NCBI RefSeq assembly: GCF_020012125.1
Contig: NZ_JAIFAG010000001.1
Location: 1,240,001-1,304,000, forward strand
DNA: 64,000 nucleotides
Origin: Hymenobacter psoromatis
Lineage (GTDB): Bacteria; Bacteroidota; Bacteroidia; Cytophagales; Hymenobacteraceae
Direction: 5' to 3'
Part shown: positions 54,126-62,096 of the stretch, in pieces
How the letters are laid out: every line of letters begins with the position of its first letter
How positions within the stretch are numbered: position 1 is the stretch's first letter
The notes under the pieces: model-generated
The model's database searches: none
What the model saw: the letters and a program-made list of their open reading frames with translations, nothing else
Told to the model about the DNA's origin: nothing
Translations under genes and position numbers: made by a program

Positions 54126-55529
54126 ATGCAATTCAAGCGCTTCTTGCTCCCCTCCATTGCCCTGGCGCTTGCCCTGGGGGTAGGGTTGCTTTCCTCGTGC
54201 AAGCAGCTCATCTACGTGGCCGCGCCCGTGAGCACGGTGGGCCAGAGCTTCACCGGCGACACGCTGCGCAGTCCCATCAAGGGCACCATCGCGGGCCGCA
54301 CGAACCCGTACTACATGATTGCGGATGTGGTAGTGAATGAGGGCGATACGCTACTAATTCAGGCCGGGGTGAAAATCCTGGTCATCGGTAAGCCCAAATC
54401 AACGGCCACCTTTGGGCAGGCCACCAATAATCCCGGCTTCGTAGTCAATGGCGTGCTCCTGAGCCTGGGTACCAAAGCCGCGCCGGTGGTCATGACCATC
54501 CGCGACGAGCTGAAGGGCGACCCCACGGCCGTGGTGAGTGCCGCTACCGACCCCGCCTTTAAGGGCTACTGGGGCGGCATCAACGCCGACGGGGCCGACC
54601 TGCTGGTGCTGCGCTGGACCGAAATCGGCTACGTGGGCGGGCCTTACGGGGCCAACGCGCCCACCGGCTATTCAGCCGGCGACGCCAAATACGGCGTCTC
54701 GATGCTGGCTCAAAAAGCCAATGCGCAGTTCGTAATGGAGGATTCCTACCTGCACGGCACCGTGGACGACGGTATTCGGCTGCAAAGCTGCCGGCTCAGC
54801 GTCATGCGCAACCGCTTTGAGAAAACCGGTAAGGCCGGCGGCGAAAGTATCAATATAAAATCCGGCAGCCTCGGCGACGTGGCCTACAACACCTTCGTGG
54901 GGGCCGCTACCAATGGCTCGAAAGTGGCCTCGGCCGCCGCCGCGCCCGTGCAGGCCAACGTAAATACCTACAACAATACCTACCTCAACTGCGGCTACCG
55001 CCAGACCAAGGCCGGCCGCGGCGGCTCCATCAACTACGAGGTGCAGGCGGCCGGGCTGGTGTATAATAACCTGATTGTCAACTGCCGGTTCGGCCTGCGC
55101 ATGCGCTCTGACGACCAGCCCGACCTGAGCAAAATCAAGTACGACAACCAGTACTACTACGGCGGCACCAGCTACCAGGTGGCCGAGTTCAACGCCGCTA
55201 CCGCTGGCTCGGTCACCGCCAACCAGCCCCACGACACCCGCGGCGCGGCCGCCGCCAACGACCCCCGCTTCGTAGCCGCCGACGTGGCCGTGCCCGCCGG
55301 CACCACGGCCGCCCCCACCACCACCATCCAGTGGACCAACTTCCTGAAAGGCAGCGGCGGGTTGAAGCTCATGGGCACCTCGCCCGCCCTTGGCAAAGGC
55401 TTCACCACGTTCCCGCCCTTCAGCGCCGTGAGCAGTCTCGCGGTGGGTGGCCTTTTTACGCCCACCATCACCGCGCCCGGCTCCGATGCCGGGGCCTACC
55501 AGGCCGATGGCACCGGTAACCAGCAGTAG
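54126..55529 (+). CDS. Lipoprotein with right-handed beta-helix fold
   Basis: A 467-residue protein with a lipoprotein signal ending LLSSC (Cys25). The mature chain is rich in Gly, Asn, Val and short strands (GDTLLIQAGVKILVIGKP, FVMEDSYLHGTVDDGIRLQS, YNNTYLNCG), as in pectate-lyase-like parallel beta-helices. No catalytic acid cluster of a known lyase family is evident. Between a TonB receptor and a phytase it may be a surface-exposed substrate-binding or processing protein. I do not recognise a named family. Confidence 0.75.
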   Translation: MQFKRFLLPSIALALALGVGLLSSCKQLIYVAAPVSTVGQSFTGDTLRSPIKGTIAGRTNPYYMIADVVVNEGDTLLIQAGVKILVIGKPKSTATFGQATNNPGFVVNGVLLSLGTKAAPVVMTIRDELKGDPTAVVSAATDPAFKGYWGGINADGADLLVLRWTEIGYVGGPYGANAPTGYSAGDAKYGVSMLAQKANAQFVMEDSYLHGTVDDGIRLQSCRLSVMRNRFEKTGKAGGESINIKSGSLGDVAYNTFVGAATNGSKVASAAAAPVQANVNTYNNTYLNCGYRQTKAGRGGSINYEVQAAGLVYNNLIVNCRFGLRMRSDDQPDLSKIKYDNQYYYGGTSYQVAEFNAATAGSVTANQPHDTRGAAAANDPRFVAADVAVPAGTTAAPTTTIQWTNFLKGSGGLKLMGTSPALGKGFTTFPPFSAVSSLAVGGLFTPTITAPGSDAGAYQADGTGNQQ

Positions 55530-55548
55530 GGGGGTAGGGATTGAAATC

Positions 55549-55638
55549 TGTCATGGCGAGCAAAGCGAAGCAAGCGCACCCAAATGATGATGCTTGATTG
55601 TCGTTTTGGTACGATTGCTTCGCCGACTCGCCATGACA
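55549..55638. repeat. REP-like hairpin element, CATGGCGAG type
   Basis: Arms starting TGTCATGGCGAG (55549) and ending CTCGCCATGACA (55638) pair, with AGCGAAGCAA and TTGCTTCGC inside. It lies between the beta-helix lipoprotein and phytase genes of one apparent operon. Confidence 0.75.
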
Positions 55639-55685
55639 AGCTTTTTGTATGAATTTTTCGGTAGAAAACGCTTCAATAGTTTCCC

Positions 55686-56798
55686 ATGCCCTTAATACCT
55701 GTCTTTCGCTTTTCGGCCTTAGTAGCCCTGCTTGCCGCCACGGTCCTGTCAAGTACCCAGTGCACGCCCGCGGCCCAGGCCGTGGAGACGACAGCCGCCG
55801 GCACTAATACCGGTCCGGGCGTGGTGCAGCCGGTAGTGACAACCAGCCCCGTGCGCTACGACACCGACGACCCCGCCATCTGGGTGAACCGCGCCAACCC
55901 CGCCCAAAGCCTGGTTGTTGGCACCGATAAAGACTCGGATGGCGGGCTCTACGTGTTTGATTTACAAGGCAAAGAGGTGCCGGGTAAAACCGTGCACGGC
56001 CTGAAGCGACCCAACAACGTGGACATCGGCTACGGCTTCCCGCTGGGCGGGCGGCCTACCGATTTTGCCCTCGTTACGGAGCGCGAAACGGGCCTGTTGC
56101 GCGCCTTTCGCCTGCCCGATATGATGCCCCTCGACCACGGCAACCTGGCCGTATTCGAGGGCGACGCGGCCGGCGAGCGCCTGCCGATGGGCATCGCCAT
56201 CTACACCCGCCCCACCGACCACGCGACGTTCGCGGTGGTGAGCCGTAAAACCGGCCCCAAACAAGGCTACCTGGCGCAGTATCAACTAACTGACGACGGC
56301 CAGGGGCAGTTCAACATGACGCTCGTGCGCAAGTTTGGTACCTGGAGCGGCAAGAAAGAAATTGAGTCCGTAGCCGTGGACGACGAGCTGGGCTTCATCT
56401 ACTACTCCGATGAGGGGGTAGGGGTGCGCAAGTACGCCGCCGACCCCAAGCAGGGCGATACCGAGCTGGCGCTATTTGCCCGCACCGGCTTCGCCGAGGA
56501 CCACGAGGGCATCTCCATCTACAAAACCGGCCCCCGCACCGGCTACCTGCTGGTATCGGACCAAGGCGCGAGCCAGTTTCGCTTTTTCCCGCGCCAAGGC
56601 ACCGCTGCCGACCCCAACGCTCACCCCGAACTGCGCGTGGTAAAAGTAGCCGCCCACTTCAGCGACGGCTCCGACGTGACCAACGTGCCGCTCAACGCGC
56701 AGTTTCCCCACGGTATGTTCGTGGCCATGTCGGATAACAAAACCTTTCAGTATTACCGCTGGGAAGACATGCTGGGGCAGTTGGCAATGGGTAAGTAA
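55686..56798 (+). CDS. Beta-propeller phytase lipoprotein
   Basis: A 370-residue 3-phytase of the six-bladed beta-propeller class, releasing phosphate from inositol hexakisphosphate with calcium. A signal ends at a lipobox-like STQC (Cys26). Hallmarks are DTDDPAIWVNRANP, VVGTDKDSDGGLYVFDLQGK, RPNNVDIGYGF, and the later ESVAVDDELGFIYYSDE and AEDHEGISIY, which contain the calcium and phosphate ligands. It ends 17 bases before the convergent fumarylacetoacetase gene. With the upstream TonB receptor and beta-helix lipoprotein it makes a phosphate-scavenging cluster. Confidence 0.92.
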   Translation: MPLIPVFRFSALVALLAATVLSSTQCTPAAQAVETTAAGTNTGPGVVQPVVTTSPVRYDTDDPAIWVNRANPAQSLVVGTDKDSDGGLYVFDLQGKEVPGKTVHGLKRPNNVDIGYGFPLGGRPTDFALVTERETGLLRAFRLPDMMPLDHGNLAVFEGDAAGERLPMGIAIYTRPTDHATFAVVSRKTGPKQGYLAQYQLTDDGQGQFNMTLVRKFGTWSGKKEIESVAVDDELGFIYYSDEGVGVRKYAADPKQGDTELALFARTGFAEDHEGISIYKTGPRTGYLLVSDQGASQFRFFPRQGTAADPNAHPELRVVKVAAHFSDGSDVTNVPLNAQFPHGMFVAMSDNKTFQYYRWEDMLGQLAMGK

Positions 56799-56815
56799 GA
56801 ATGGGCAGTAGGTAC

Positions 56816-58120
56816 TTACCCATTGCCTACCACCGTCCCGCTGACTTCGCCCAGCCCGATGCGCAGGCCCTCCCGCTCGGCGAAGCCGCGCAGGATAATC
56901 GTATCGCCGTCGCGCAGGAAACCCAGCTGCAGGCCGTCCGGTAGGTTCAGCGGCGCGGTGCCGCGCCGCGTCAGCTCCAGCAGCGAGCCAAGCGAACCGG
57001 GAGTAGGGCCGCTGATGGTGCCCGAGGCGTAGAGGTCGCCGGCCTCTAGTGGGCAGCCGTTGCTGGCGTGGTGGGCCAGCTGCTGGGCCATGCTCCAGTA
57101 TAAATGCCGCATATTGGTGCAGCTGATGACCAGCGGGGCGGCCGTGGCCCCGGCCGGCTGCACCAGCACCTCCAACTCAATATTGAAATGGTGCGCGCCC
57201 TCGGCTTGCAGGTAGGGAAGGGGGGTAGGGTCCTGCGCGGGGCCGGCCACCCGAAAGGGCTCCAGCGCATCGAGCGTGACCACCCAGGGCGACACGCTGC
57301 TGGCGAAATTCTTGCCCAAAAATGGCCCCAGCGGCTGGTACTCCCAGCTCTGAATGTCGCGGGCGCTCCAATCATTAAACAGCACGAGGCCGAAAATATG
57401 GCTCTCGGCTTCAGCAATGGGCACCGTGCCGCCCTGTTGCGTGCCCTGGCCCACGACAAAAGCCGTTTCCAGCTCAAAATCAAGCTGCTGGGTGGGGCCG
57501 AAAACCGGTGTTTCCTGCCCGGCAGGGCGGTACTGGCCCTGGGGCCGGCGCACGTCGGTGCCGCTCACTACGATGGAATTGGCCCGGCCGTGGTAGGCAA
57601 TGGGCAGGTGCCGCCAGTTGGGCAGCAGTGGGTTATCGGGCCGGAACATAGCGCCCACGTTGGTAGCGTGCTCCAGGCTGCTGTAAAAATCGACGTAGTT
57701 AGTGGGCTTCACCGGGCGCAGGAGGGTCACGTCACGCTGGCGCAGCAGGCAGGTGCGCATGGCCAGCTCGTTGTCGCGCAGGGCGGGGTTGTCGTGGCGC
57801 AGCAGCTCACTCACGCACTCGCGCACGGCCCGCCACGCGGCCGGCCCCAGCCGCAAAAACGCATTCAGCGAGCGCCGCCGAAACACCTTGGGCAATGCCG
57901 CGCCCAGCTCGGGTACGTCGTTGCCAATGGCCTCAAAATAGCCCAGCTGCGCGCAGGCATACAAATCGAGGGCATAGCCGCCGATGGCCACCGCCAGGCG
58001 CGGGCCCCACGCGGGCACGTCCATCACGCCAAAGGGCAGGTTCTGAATCGGAAAATCGTCGCCGGGGCGAATGTCAATCCAGGAGCGCAGGGTAGGGTCG
58101 TTGGCAGGCGAAGTAGGCAT
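56816..58120 (-). CDS. fahA: Fumarylacetoacetase
   Basis: A 434-residue enzyme that cleaves fumarylacetoacetate to fumarate and acetoacetate, the last step of tyrosine breakdown. The N-terminal SH3-like domain starts SWIDIRPGDDFPIQNLPFGV. The catalytic domain has YVDFYSSLEHATNVG, PIAYHGRANSIVVSG, QLDFELETAFVVG and NDWSARDIQSWEYQPLGPF, with the metal-binding Asp and Glu residues. Full length. No other tyrosine-pathway gene is in this window. Upstream is a 44-base perfect inverted repeat. Confidence 0.96.
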   Translation of the reverse strand: MPTSPANDPTLRSWIDIRPGDDFPIQNLPFGVMDVPAWGPRLAVAIGGYALDLYACAQLGYFEAIGNDVPELGAALPKVFRRRSLNAFLRLGPAAWRAVRECVSELLRHDNPALRDNELAMRTCLLRQRDVTLLRPVKPTNYVDFYSSLEHATNVGAMFRPDNPLLPNWRHLPIAYHGRANSIVVSGTDVRRPQGQYRPAGQETPVFGPTQQLDFELETAFVVGQGTQQGGTVPIAEAESHIFGLVLFNDWSARDIQSWEYQPLGPFLGKNFASSVSPWVVTLDALEPFRVAGPAQDPTPLPYLQAEGAHHFNIELEVLVQPAGATAAPLVISCTNMRHLYWSMAQQLAHHASNGCPLEAGDLYASGTISGPTPGSLGSLLELTRRGTAPLNLPDGLQLGFLRDGDTIILRGFAEREGLRIGLGEVSGTVVGNG

Positions 58121-58148
58121 ACAGGTTGTGTGAGAACAGCTTAACTAA

Positions 58149-58250
58149 AGCACGTCATGCTGAGCAAAGTGAAGCATCTCGCTCGCATCGCCGGATTAGT
58201 ACTCCTGGCGATGCGAGCGAGATGCTTCACTTTGCTCAGCATGACGTGCT
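58149..58250. repeat. REP-like hairpin element with perfect 44-bp arms
   Basis: Arms 58149-58192 and 58207-58250 are perfectly complementary over 44 bases around a 14-base loop. The arm reads AGCACGTCATGCTGAG onward, then GAAGCATCTCGCTCGCATCG. It lies between the nifU-like gene and fahA, both on the minus strand. The perfection suggests recent insertion or active repair/conversion between arms. Confidence 0.9.
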
Positions 58251-58276
58251 GTGTAATAGGTAGTAACGCGTTGTGC

Positions 58277-58504
58277 CTAGCGCGCCTCCACGGCCGTGAT
58301 TTCGGGCACGGCCTTGCGCACCGAGTCCTCGAGGCCGGCGCGCGTCATCGGCGACATGGGGCAGGCCCCGCAGGCGCCTTCCCACTCCAGCTTCAGCACG
58401 CCGGCATCGGTGATTTCGGCCACGCGCACGTTGCCGCCATCGGTAGCCAGGTAGGGCCGCAGCGAGTCAAGGGCAGCTTCCACGCGGGTTAGAACAGAAT
58501 CCAT
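58277..58504 (-). CDS. NifU C-terminal-domain Fe-S cluster protein
   Basis: A 75-residue protein consisting only of the NifU C-terminal (Nfu) domain, which carries a [4Fe-4S] cluster for delivery to client enzymes. The ligand motif is GACGACPMSPMT. The domain start LDSLRPYLATDGGNVRVAEI is standard. ATG at 58504. It lies downstream of the Mrp-type ATPase gene on the same strand with 102 bases between, so the two are probably functionally linked in Fe-S assembly. Confidence 0.93.
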   Translation of the reverse strand: MDSVLTRVEAALDSLRPYLATDGGNVRVAEITDAGVLKLEWEGACGACPMSPMTRAGLEDSVRKAVPEITAVEAR

Positions 58505-58606
58505 CTTCAATCAATTAACAGGTAATAAGGAACAATGAACAGCTTTGGGCGGCAGAATGTGCCATGCGCCAGCAGCTTTAGGCAGCCACCAGGGCACTGC
58601 GCGCTG

Positions 58607-59713
58607 CTAGCGGTTCATGGTAACTACTGAGGTCTTGGGGGCCACGTTGTTGCGGATGCTCACCTGCCGGGCCAGGCTCTCGGCCAGGTCGCGGAAAATG
58701 GCAGCCTGGGGCGAATTTACGTCCTGAATCACGGCCGGCTGGCCGTCGTCGCCGGCCTCGCGCACGGCTTGTATCAGCGGCAGCTGGCCCAGCAGCGGCA
58801 CGTCGTGCTTGGTGGCCAGGCGCTGCCCGCCGCCTTCGCCGAAAATATAATACTTGTTATCAGGTAATTCAGCCGGCGTAAACCAAGCCATGTTTTCGAT
58901 AATGCCCAGCACCGGCACGTTGATTTGCGGCTGCCGGAACATCTGGAGGCCCTTCTGGGCGTCCATCAGCGCCACGGCCTGCGGCGTGGTCACGATGATG
59001 GCACCGGTCACGGGCACGGTCTGCACCAGCGTGAGGTGAATGTCGGACGTGCCGGGTGGCAGGTCGAGCAGCAGATAATCGAGCTCACCCCATTCCACCT
59101 CCGTAATAAACTGCTTGAGCGCCGACGAGGCCATCGGCCCGCGCCACACAATGGCGTTTTCGCTCGGTGCCAGGAAGCCGATACTCATCAGCTTCACCCC
59201 GTACTTGATGATGGGCTGGATGAGGTTTTTGCCCTCGGGCGACTGAAACACGTGCGGCCGGGCATCTTCCACCCCGAACATCGTGGGCATGCTCGGCCCC
59301 GAAATGTCGGCATCGACCAGGCCCACCTTGGCACCGGTGGCGGCCAGGGCCACGGCTAGGTTGGCGGCCACGGTGCTTTTTCCTACCCCCCCTTTGCCCG
59401 AGGCCACGGCGATGATGTTCTTCACGCCGGGCAGGATGGTGTTATTGTTGCGCATGGTCGTCACGCGCGAAGTCATCGTGATAACTACCTGCGCATCTTT
59501 ATCCACCATCGTGTGCACGGCCCGCTCGCAGGCATCGTGGATGAGCTGCCGGAGCGGGCAGGCGGGGGTAGTAAGCACCACGGTAAAGGACACCGTGCGG
59601 CCCTCTACTTTAATGTCTTCCACCATGTTGAGCGTAATCAGGTCCTGGCCCAAATCGGGCTCTTCCACGAAGCTCAGGGCGTGGCGGACGGCATCTATCG
59701 TGATTTCAGGCAT
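58607..59713 (-). CDS. Mrp/NBP35 family P-loop ATPase
   Basis: A 368-residue Fe-S-cluster carrier ATPase (Mrp/ApbC). An N-terminal DUF59/MIP18-like domain (about 1-90) has LTTPACPLRQLIHDAC. The deviant Walker A is ASGKGGVGKSTVAANLAV (about 106), then DADISGPSMPTMF and LLDLPPGTSDIHLTL. The usual C-terminal CxxC cluster motif is missing: the equivalent region reads NMAWFTPAELPDNKYYIFG without cysteine. I start at MPEITIDA (ATG 59713). A TATCTTTG box lies at 59750-59743. The NifU-domain protein encoded next may supply the cluster site. Confidence 0.93.
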   Translation of the reverse strand: MPEITIDAVRHALSFVEEPDLGQDLITLNMVEDIKVEGRTVSFTVVLTTPACPLRQLIHDACERAVHTMVDKDAQVVITMTSRVTTMRNNNTILPGVKNIIAVASGKGGVGKSTVAANLAVALAATGAKVGLVDADISGPSMPTMFGVEDARPHVFQSPEGKNLIQPIIKYGVKLMSIGFLAPSENAIVWRGPMASSALKQFITEVEWGELDYLLLDLPPGTSDIHLTLVQTVPVTGAIIVTTPQAVALMDAQKGLQMFRQPQINVPVLGIIENMAWFTPAELPDNKYYIFGEGGGQRLATKHDVPLLGQLPLIQAVREAGDDGQPAVIQDVNSPQAAIFRDLAESLARQVSIRNNVAPKTSVVTMNR

Positions 59714-60060
59714 AAGCAAGTGCGCCACCAGGGGCGTAGCTGCAAAGATAACCCAGGCAGGGGGGTAGGAGTTTCGGGAAAGATGACGGAGTGGCCGGTC
59801 AGCTAACTGCACGCTACGGTCTATCTGATTTTTGTTAACGCAACTACTGTATAAACGATTAACGAAGATTATAGTAGGGGTGAAAGTGGGTCAACGAAAT
59901 TTACCCTTTCTTTAGTCTTAGCGTGTTAAATAAGAAGGCAAAGTTGCTGTTTATCATTACCTGCCACCCTCATTTCAGTTACACAATTCCGCAATTAGGC
60001 TACTTCTGATAAAGCGCGCCCCGTGACCTTTGTTGCGTCTTTAATTTAACAGCAAACGCA
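59714..60060. other. Divergent region at the boundary of the atypical segment
   Basis: A 347-base gap between the Mrp gene (minus) and the interrupted SDR gene (plus). It has the Mrp -7 box near its left end. From about 59820 it becomes distinctly AT-rich, marking the edge of the 60-62 kb segment. On the plus side GACCTTTG at 60025-60032 is a weak -7 match, 28 bases before the SDR ATG. No repeat or tRNA that could serve as an attachment site was seen. Confidence 0.5.
59743..59750 (-). promoter_or_regulatory. Candidate -7 box before the Mrp gene
   Basis: TATCTTTG on the minus strand, 29 bases upstream of the ATG at 59713; the -33 position has no TTTG. Confidence 0.4.
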
Positions 60061-60831
60061 ATGGCCAAAATGAAGAATGAACGTATTGCTCTCATTACTG
60101 GGGCTAACCAAGGGGTAGGGTTTCAAGTAGCCAAGGAACTTGTGGCAAACGGACTCACCGTGCTAGTCGGGTCTCGCAACTTTGAACGAGGCAAGGCAGC
60201 GGCCGAAGAAATAGGGGAGGGTGCCATCGCCATTTAACTCGACGTGACGGATAGAGCTTCAGTTGCAGCAGCGGCAGAGCGCATCCGCGCAGAGTTTGGT
60301 CGCCTCGACTTGCTGGTCAACAACGCGGCCATCTCAAATACGAGAAAGCAACAGCTTGGCCTGTCCTTACTAGAGTACGCTAAAATAACCCTAGCGAGCA
60401 ACGCATCGCTTGATGAAGTGCGTGCGGTGTGGGAAACCAACGTATTCGGCGTGCTTGCTGTTTATCAAGCGATGTTGCCACTCCTGCGCCACTCGTCAGA
60501 TGCCCGAATCGTCAACGTGTCGAGCGGCGTTGGTTCGCTGACCGTGAATGCAGACCCGACCTACCCATATCACGCCTACTATGGTGTTGTGTACCCTGCC
60601 TCCAAAACGGCGCTCAACGCGATAACGTTGGCTATGATGGTTGAATTAGAGTCAACGGCCATTAAAATCAACTTGGTTTCGCCAGCCTTCACCAAAACGA
60701 ACCTTAATGGGTACGAGGGTACGGAGCCTCTTGAGGAGGGTTCTCGCGAAGTGGTGCGTGTTGCGTTGCTTGGTCCGGACGCACCTTCAGGTACGTTCAC
60801 CATGTGGGAAAATAAAATAATCCCTTGGTAA
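60061..60831 (+). pseudogene. SDR family oxidoreductase interrupted by one in-frame TAA
   Basis: A 256-codon short-chain dehydrogenase/reductase frame starting at ATG 60061. The NAD(P)-binding motif is TGANQGVGFQVA and the NNAA motif follows; the active site has the Ser in NVSSGVGSL and the Tyr-Lys pair in YPASK. Codon 59 (60235-60237) is TAA in the context AIAI-stop-LDVTD, where a residue such as Gln is expected just before the conserved LDVTD. No other stop or frameshift exists. It is most likely a recent pseudogene by a CAA-to-TAA change; read-through or internal restart (ATG-poor) is less likely. GC is lower than in most neighbouring genes. It is probably paired with the AraC gene downstream. 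Confidence 0.85.
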
Positions 60832-60858
60832 GGTAGCATCAGTAGGAATAGTTGACAG

Positions 60859-60929
60859 CGTTGTTCGTGAATAGTAAAATTAGTAATTGCAGGTCGTCAT
60901 GCGGATTATTATACTATTCACAAACGACG
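60859..60929. promoter_or_regulatory. Inverted repeat upstream of the AraC pseudogene, possible operator
   Basis: CGTTGTTCGTGAATAGTA (60859-60876) and TACTATTCACAAACGACG (60912-60929) are inverted with 16 of 18 positions matching, 35 bases apart. It ends 19 bases before the ATG at 60949. Spaced half-sites like these suit a looping regulator; a hairpin terminator for the SDR transcript is another reading. Confidence 0.45.
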
Positions 60930-60948
60930 ATACCTATCAAATTGAAAA

Positions 60949-61866
60949 ATGAAAAAGGAAGAAAATATTCCTTATAAGTTTGAATCCTTATCCCATTTAC
61001 ATCGGGTGCTGGGCTTACCAAAGCCTTTGCACCCGATGATAAGTTTGATAGATAATACCGATAATAAAATAGAAACAAGTAAGCTACCCACTACACTTGT
61101 TTCTATTTTCTACAAAATTTCGTATAAGCCTGATTTTCAAGGAACAGTTAGATATGGTCAAAATTTTTATGATTTTGATGAAGGAGGATTATTTTTTGTT
61201 TCCCCCAATCAACTAGTAGCAAGTGATACCGATAATGGAAATCATTCGGGCTATACTTTGTTCGTTCATCCCGACTTTTTTATTAGCTATCCTTTAGCAA
61301 AGAAAATCAAGCAATTTGGGTTCTTTTCTTATTCTGCTAACGAAGCGTTGCATCTATCGGATGGTGAAAAGAAAATAATTATTTCAATTTTTAAAATAAT
61401 GAATACTGAATTGCTAAGTAGAATTGATGATTTTAGCCAAGACGTAGTTGTTTCGCAAATCGAATTATTATTAAATTACTCTAATCGTTTCTATAAGCGA
61501 CAATTTATCACACGAAAAGTATTGAATAATGACCTGTTACAAAAACTGGAAGAAATTCTGAATATTTATTTTAATAATAAAAACGCATCAGTTCCGGGGC
61601 TGCTAACCGTCCAATATCTTTCTGAACAATTGAATATGTCGCCAAGCTATTTAAGTGATATGCTGCGTTCTCTTACGGGGTAAAATGCCCAGCAGCACAT
61701 ACACAATAGACTTATTGAAAAAGCAAAAGAAAAATTATCTACCACCGAATTAACTGTTGCTGAAATTGCCTACCAGTTAGGCTTTGAATATTCGCAGTCT
61801 TTTAGTAGATTATTTAAAGCAAAAACGAAGCTTTCACCGCTGGAATTTAGACAATCTTTCAATTAA
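60949..61866 (+). pseudogene. AraC family regulator interrupted by one in-frame TAA
   Basis: A 306-codon frame of the AraC family with very low GC (about one third by eye). The N-terminal sensor part (to about 190) has FYDFDEGGLFFVSPNQ and HPDFFISYPLAKKI, as in many Bacteroidota AraC proteins. The first helix-turn-helix is VQYLSEQLNMSPSYLSDMLR, followed by SLTG and then TAA at 61681-61683. The same frame continues to 61866 with NAQQHIHNRLIEKAKEKL and the second helix-turn-helix VAEIAYQLGFEYSQSFSRLF. Relatives carry Gln at the TAA position. The truncated protein would lack half of the DNA-binding domain. Confidence 0.88.
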
Positions 61867-61936
61867 CAGATAGCGTATGGATAAAATTACCACTGCTATT
61901 GTTAGCTTTGTATTATAGCGGACTGATGAACGAAGT

Positions 61937-61956
61937 CTCACTCTTCGTGAGTTTTT
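61937..61956 (+). terminator. Short terminator after the AraC pseudogene
   Basis: CTCAC (61937-61941) and GTGAG (61947-61951) form a 5-base stem with loop TCTTC, followed by TTTTT. Weak but well placed, 70 bases after the end of the AraC frame. Confidence 0.5.
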
Positions 61957-62037
61957 AATTTGCTTTTTAACACTGGCTGAGCGGACGTTTCCTGATTTCC
62001 ATATTCATACAAAGCATTAGCCCACAATTTCACTAAC

Positions 62038-62075
62038 AAAAGAAACGCCGTAGCAGGTACTACGGCGTTTCTTTT
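62038..62075. terminator. Bidirectional terminator
   Basis: Arms 62038-62053 and 62060-62075 pair perfectly over 16 bases with A and T runs at the outer ends and a 6-base loop AGGTA-like. It sits 22 bases after the GH2 gene stop and faces the AraC side too. Confidence 0.88.
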
Positions 62076-62096
62076 ATTACTCCCTGCTGCCAATCG

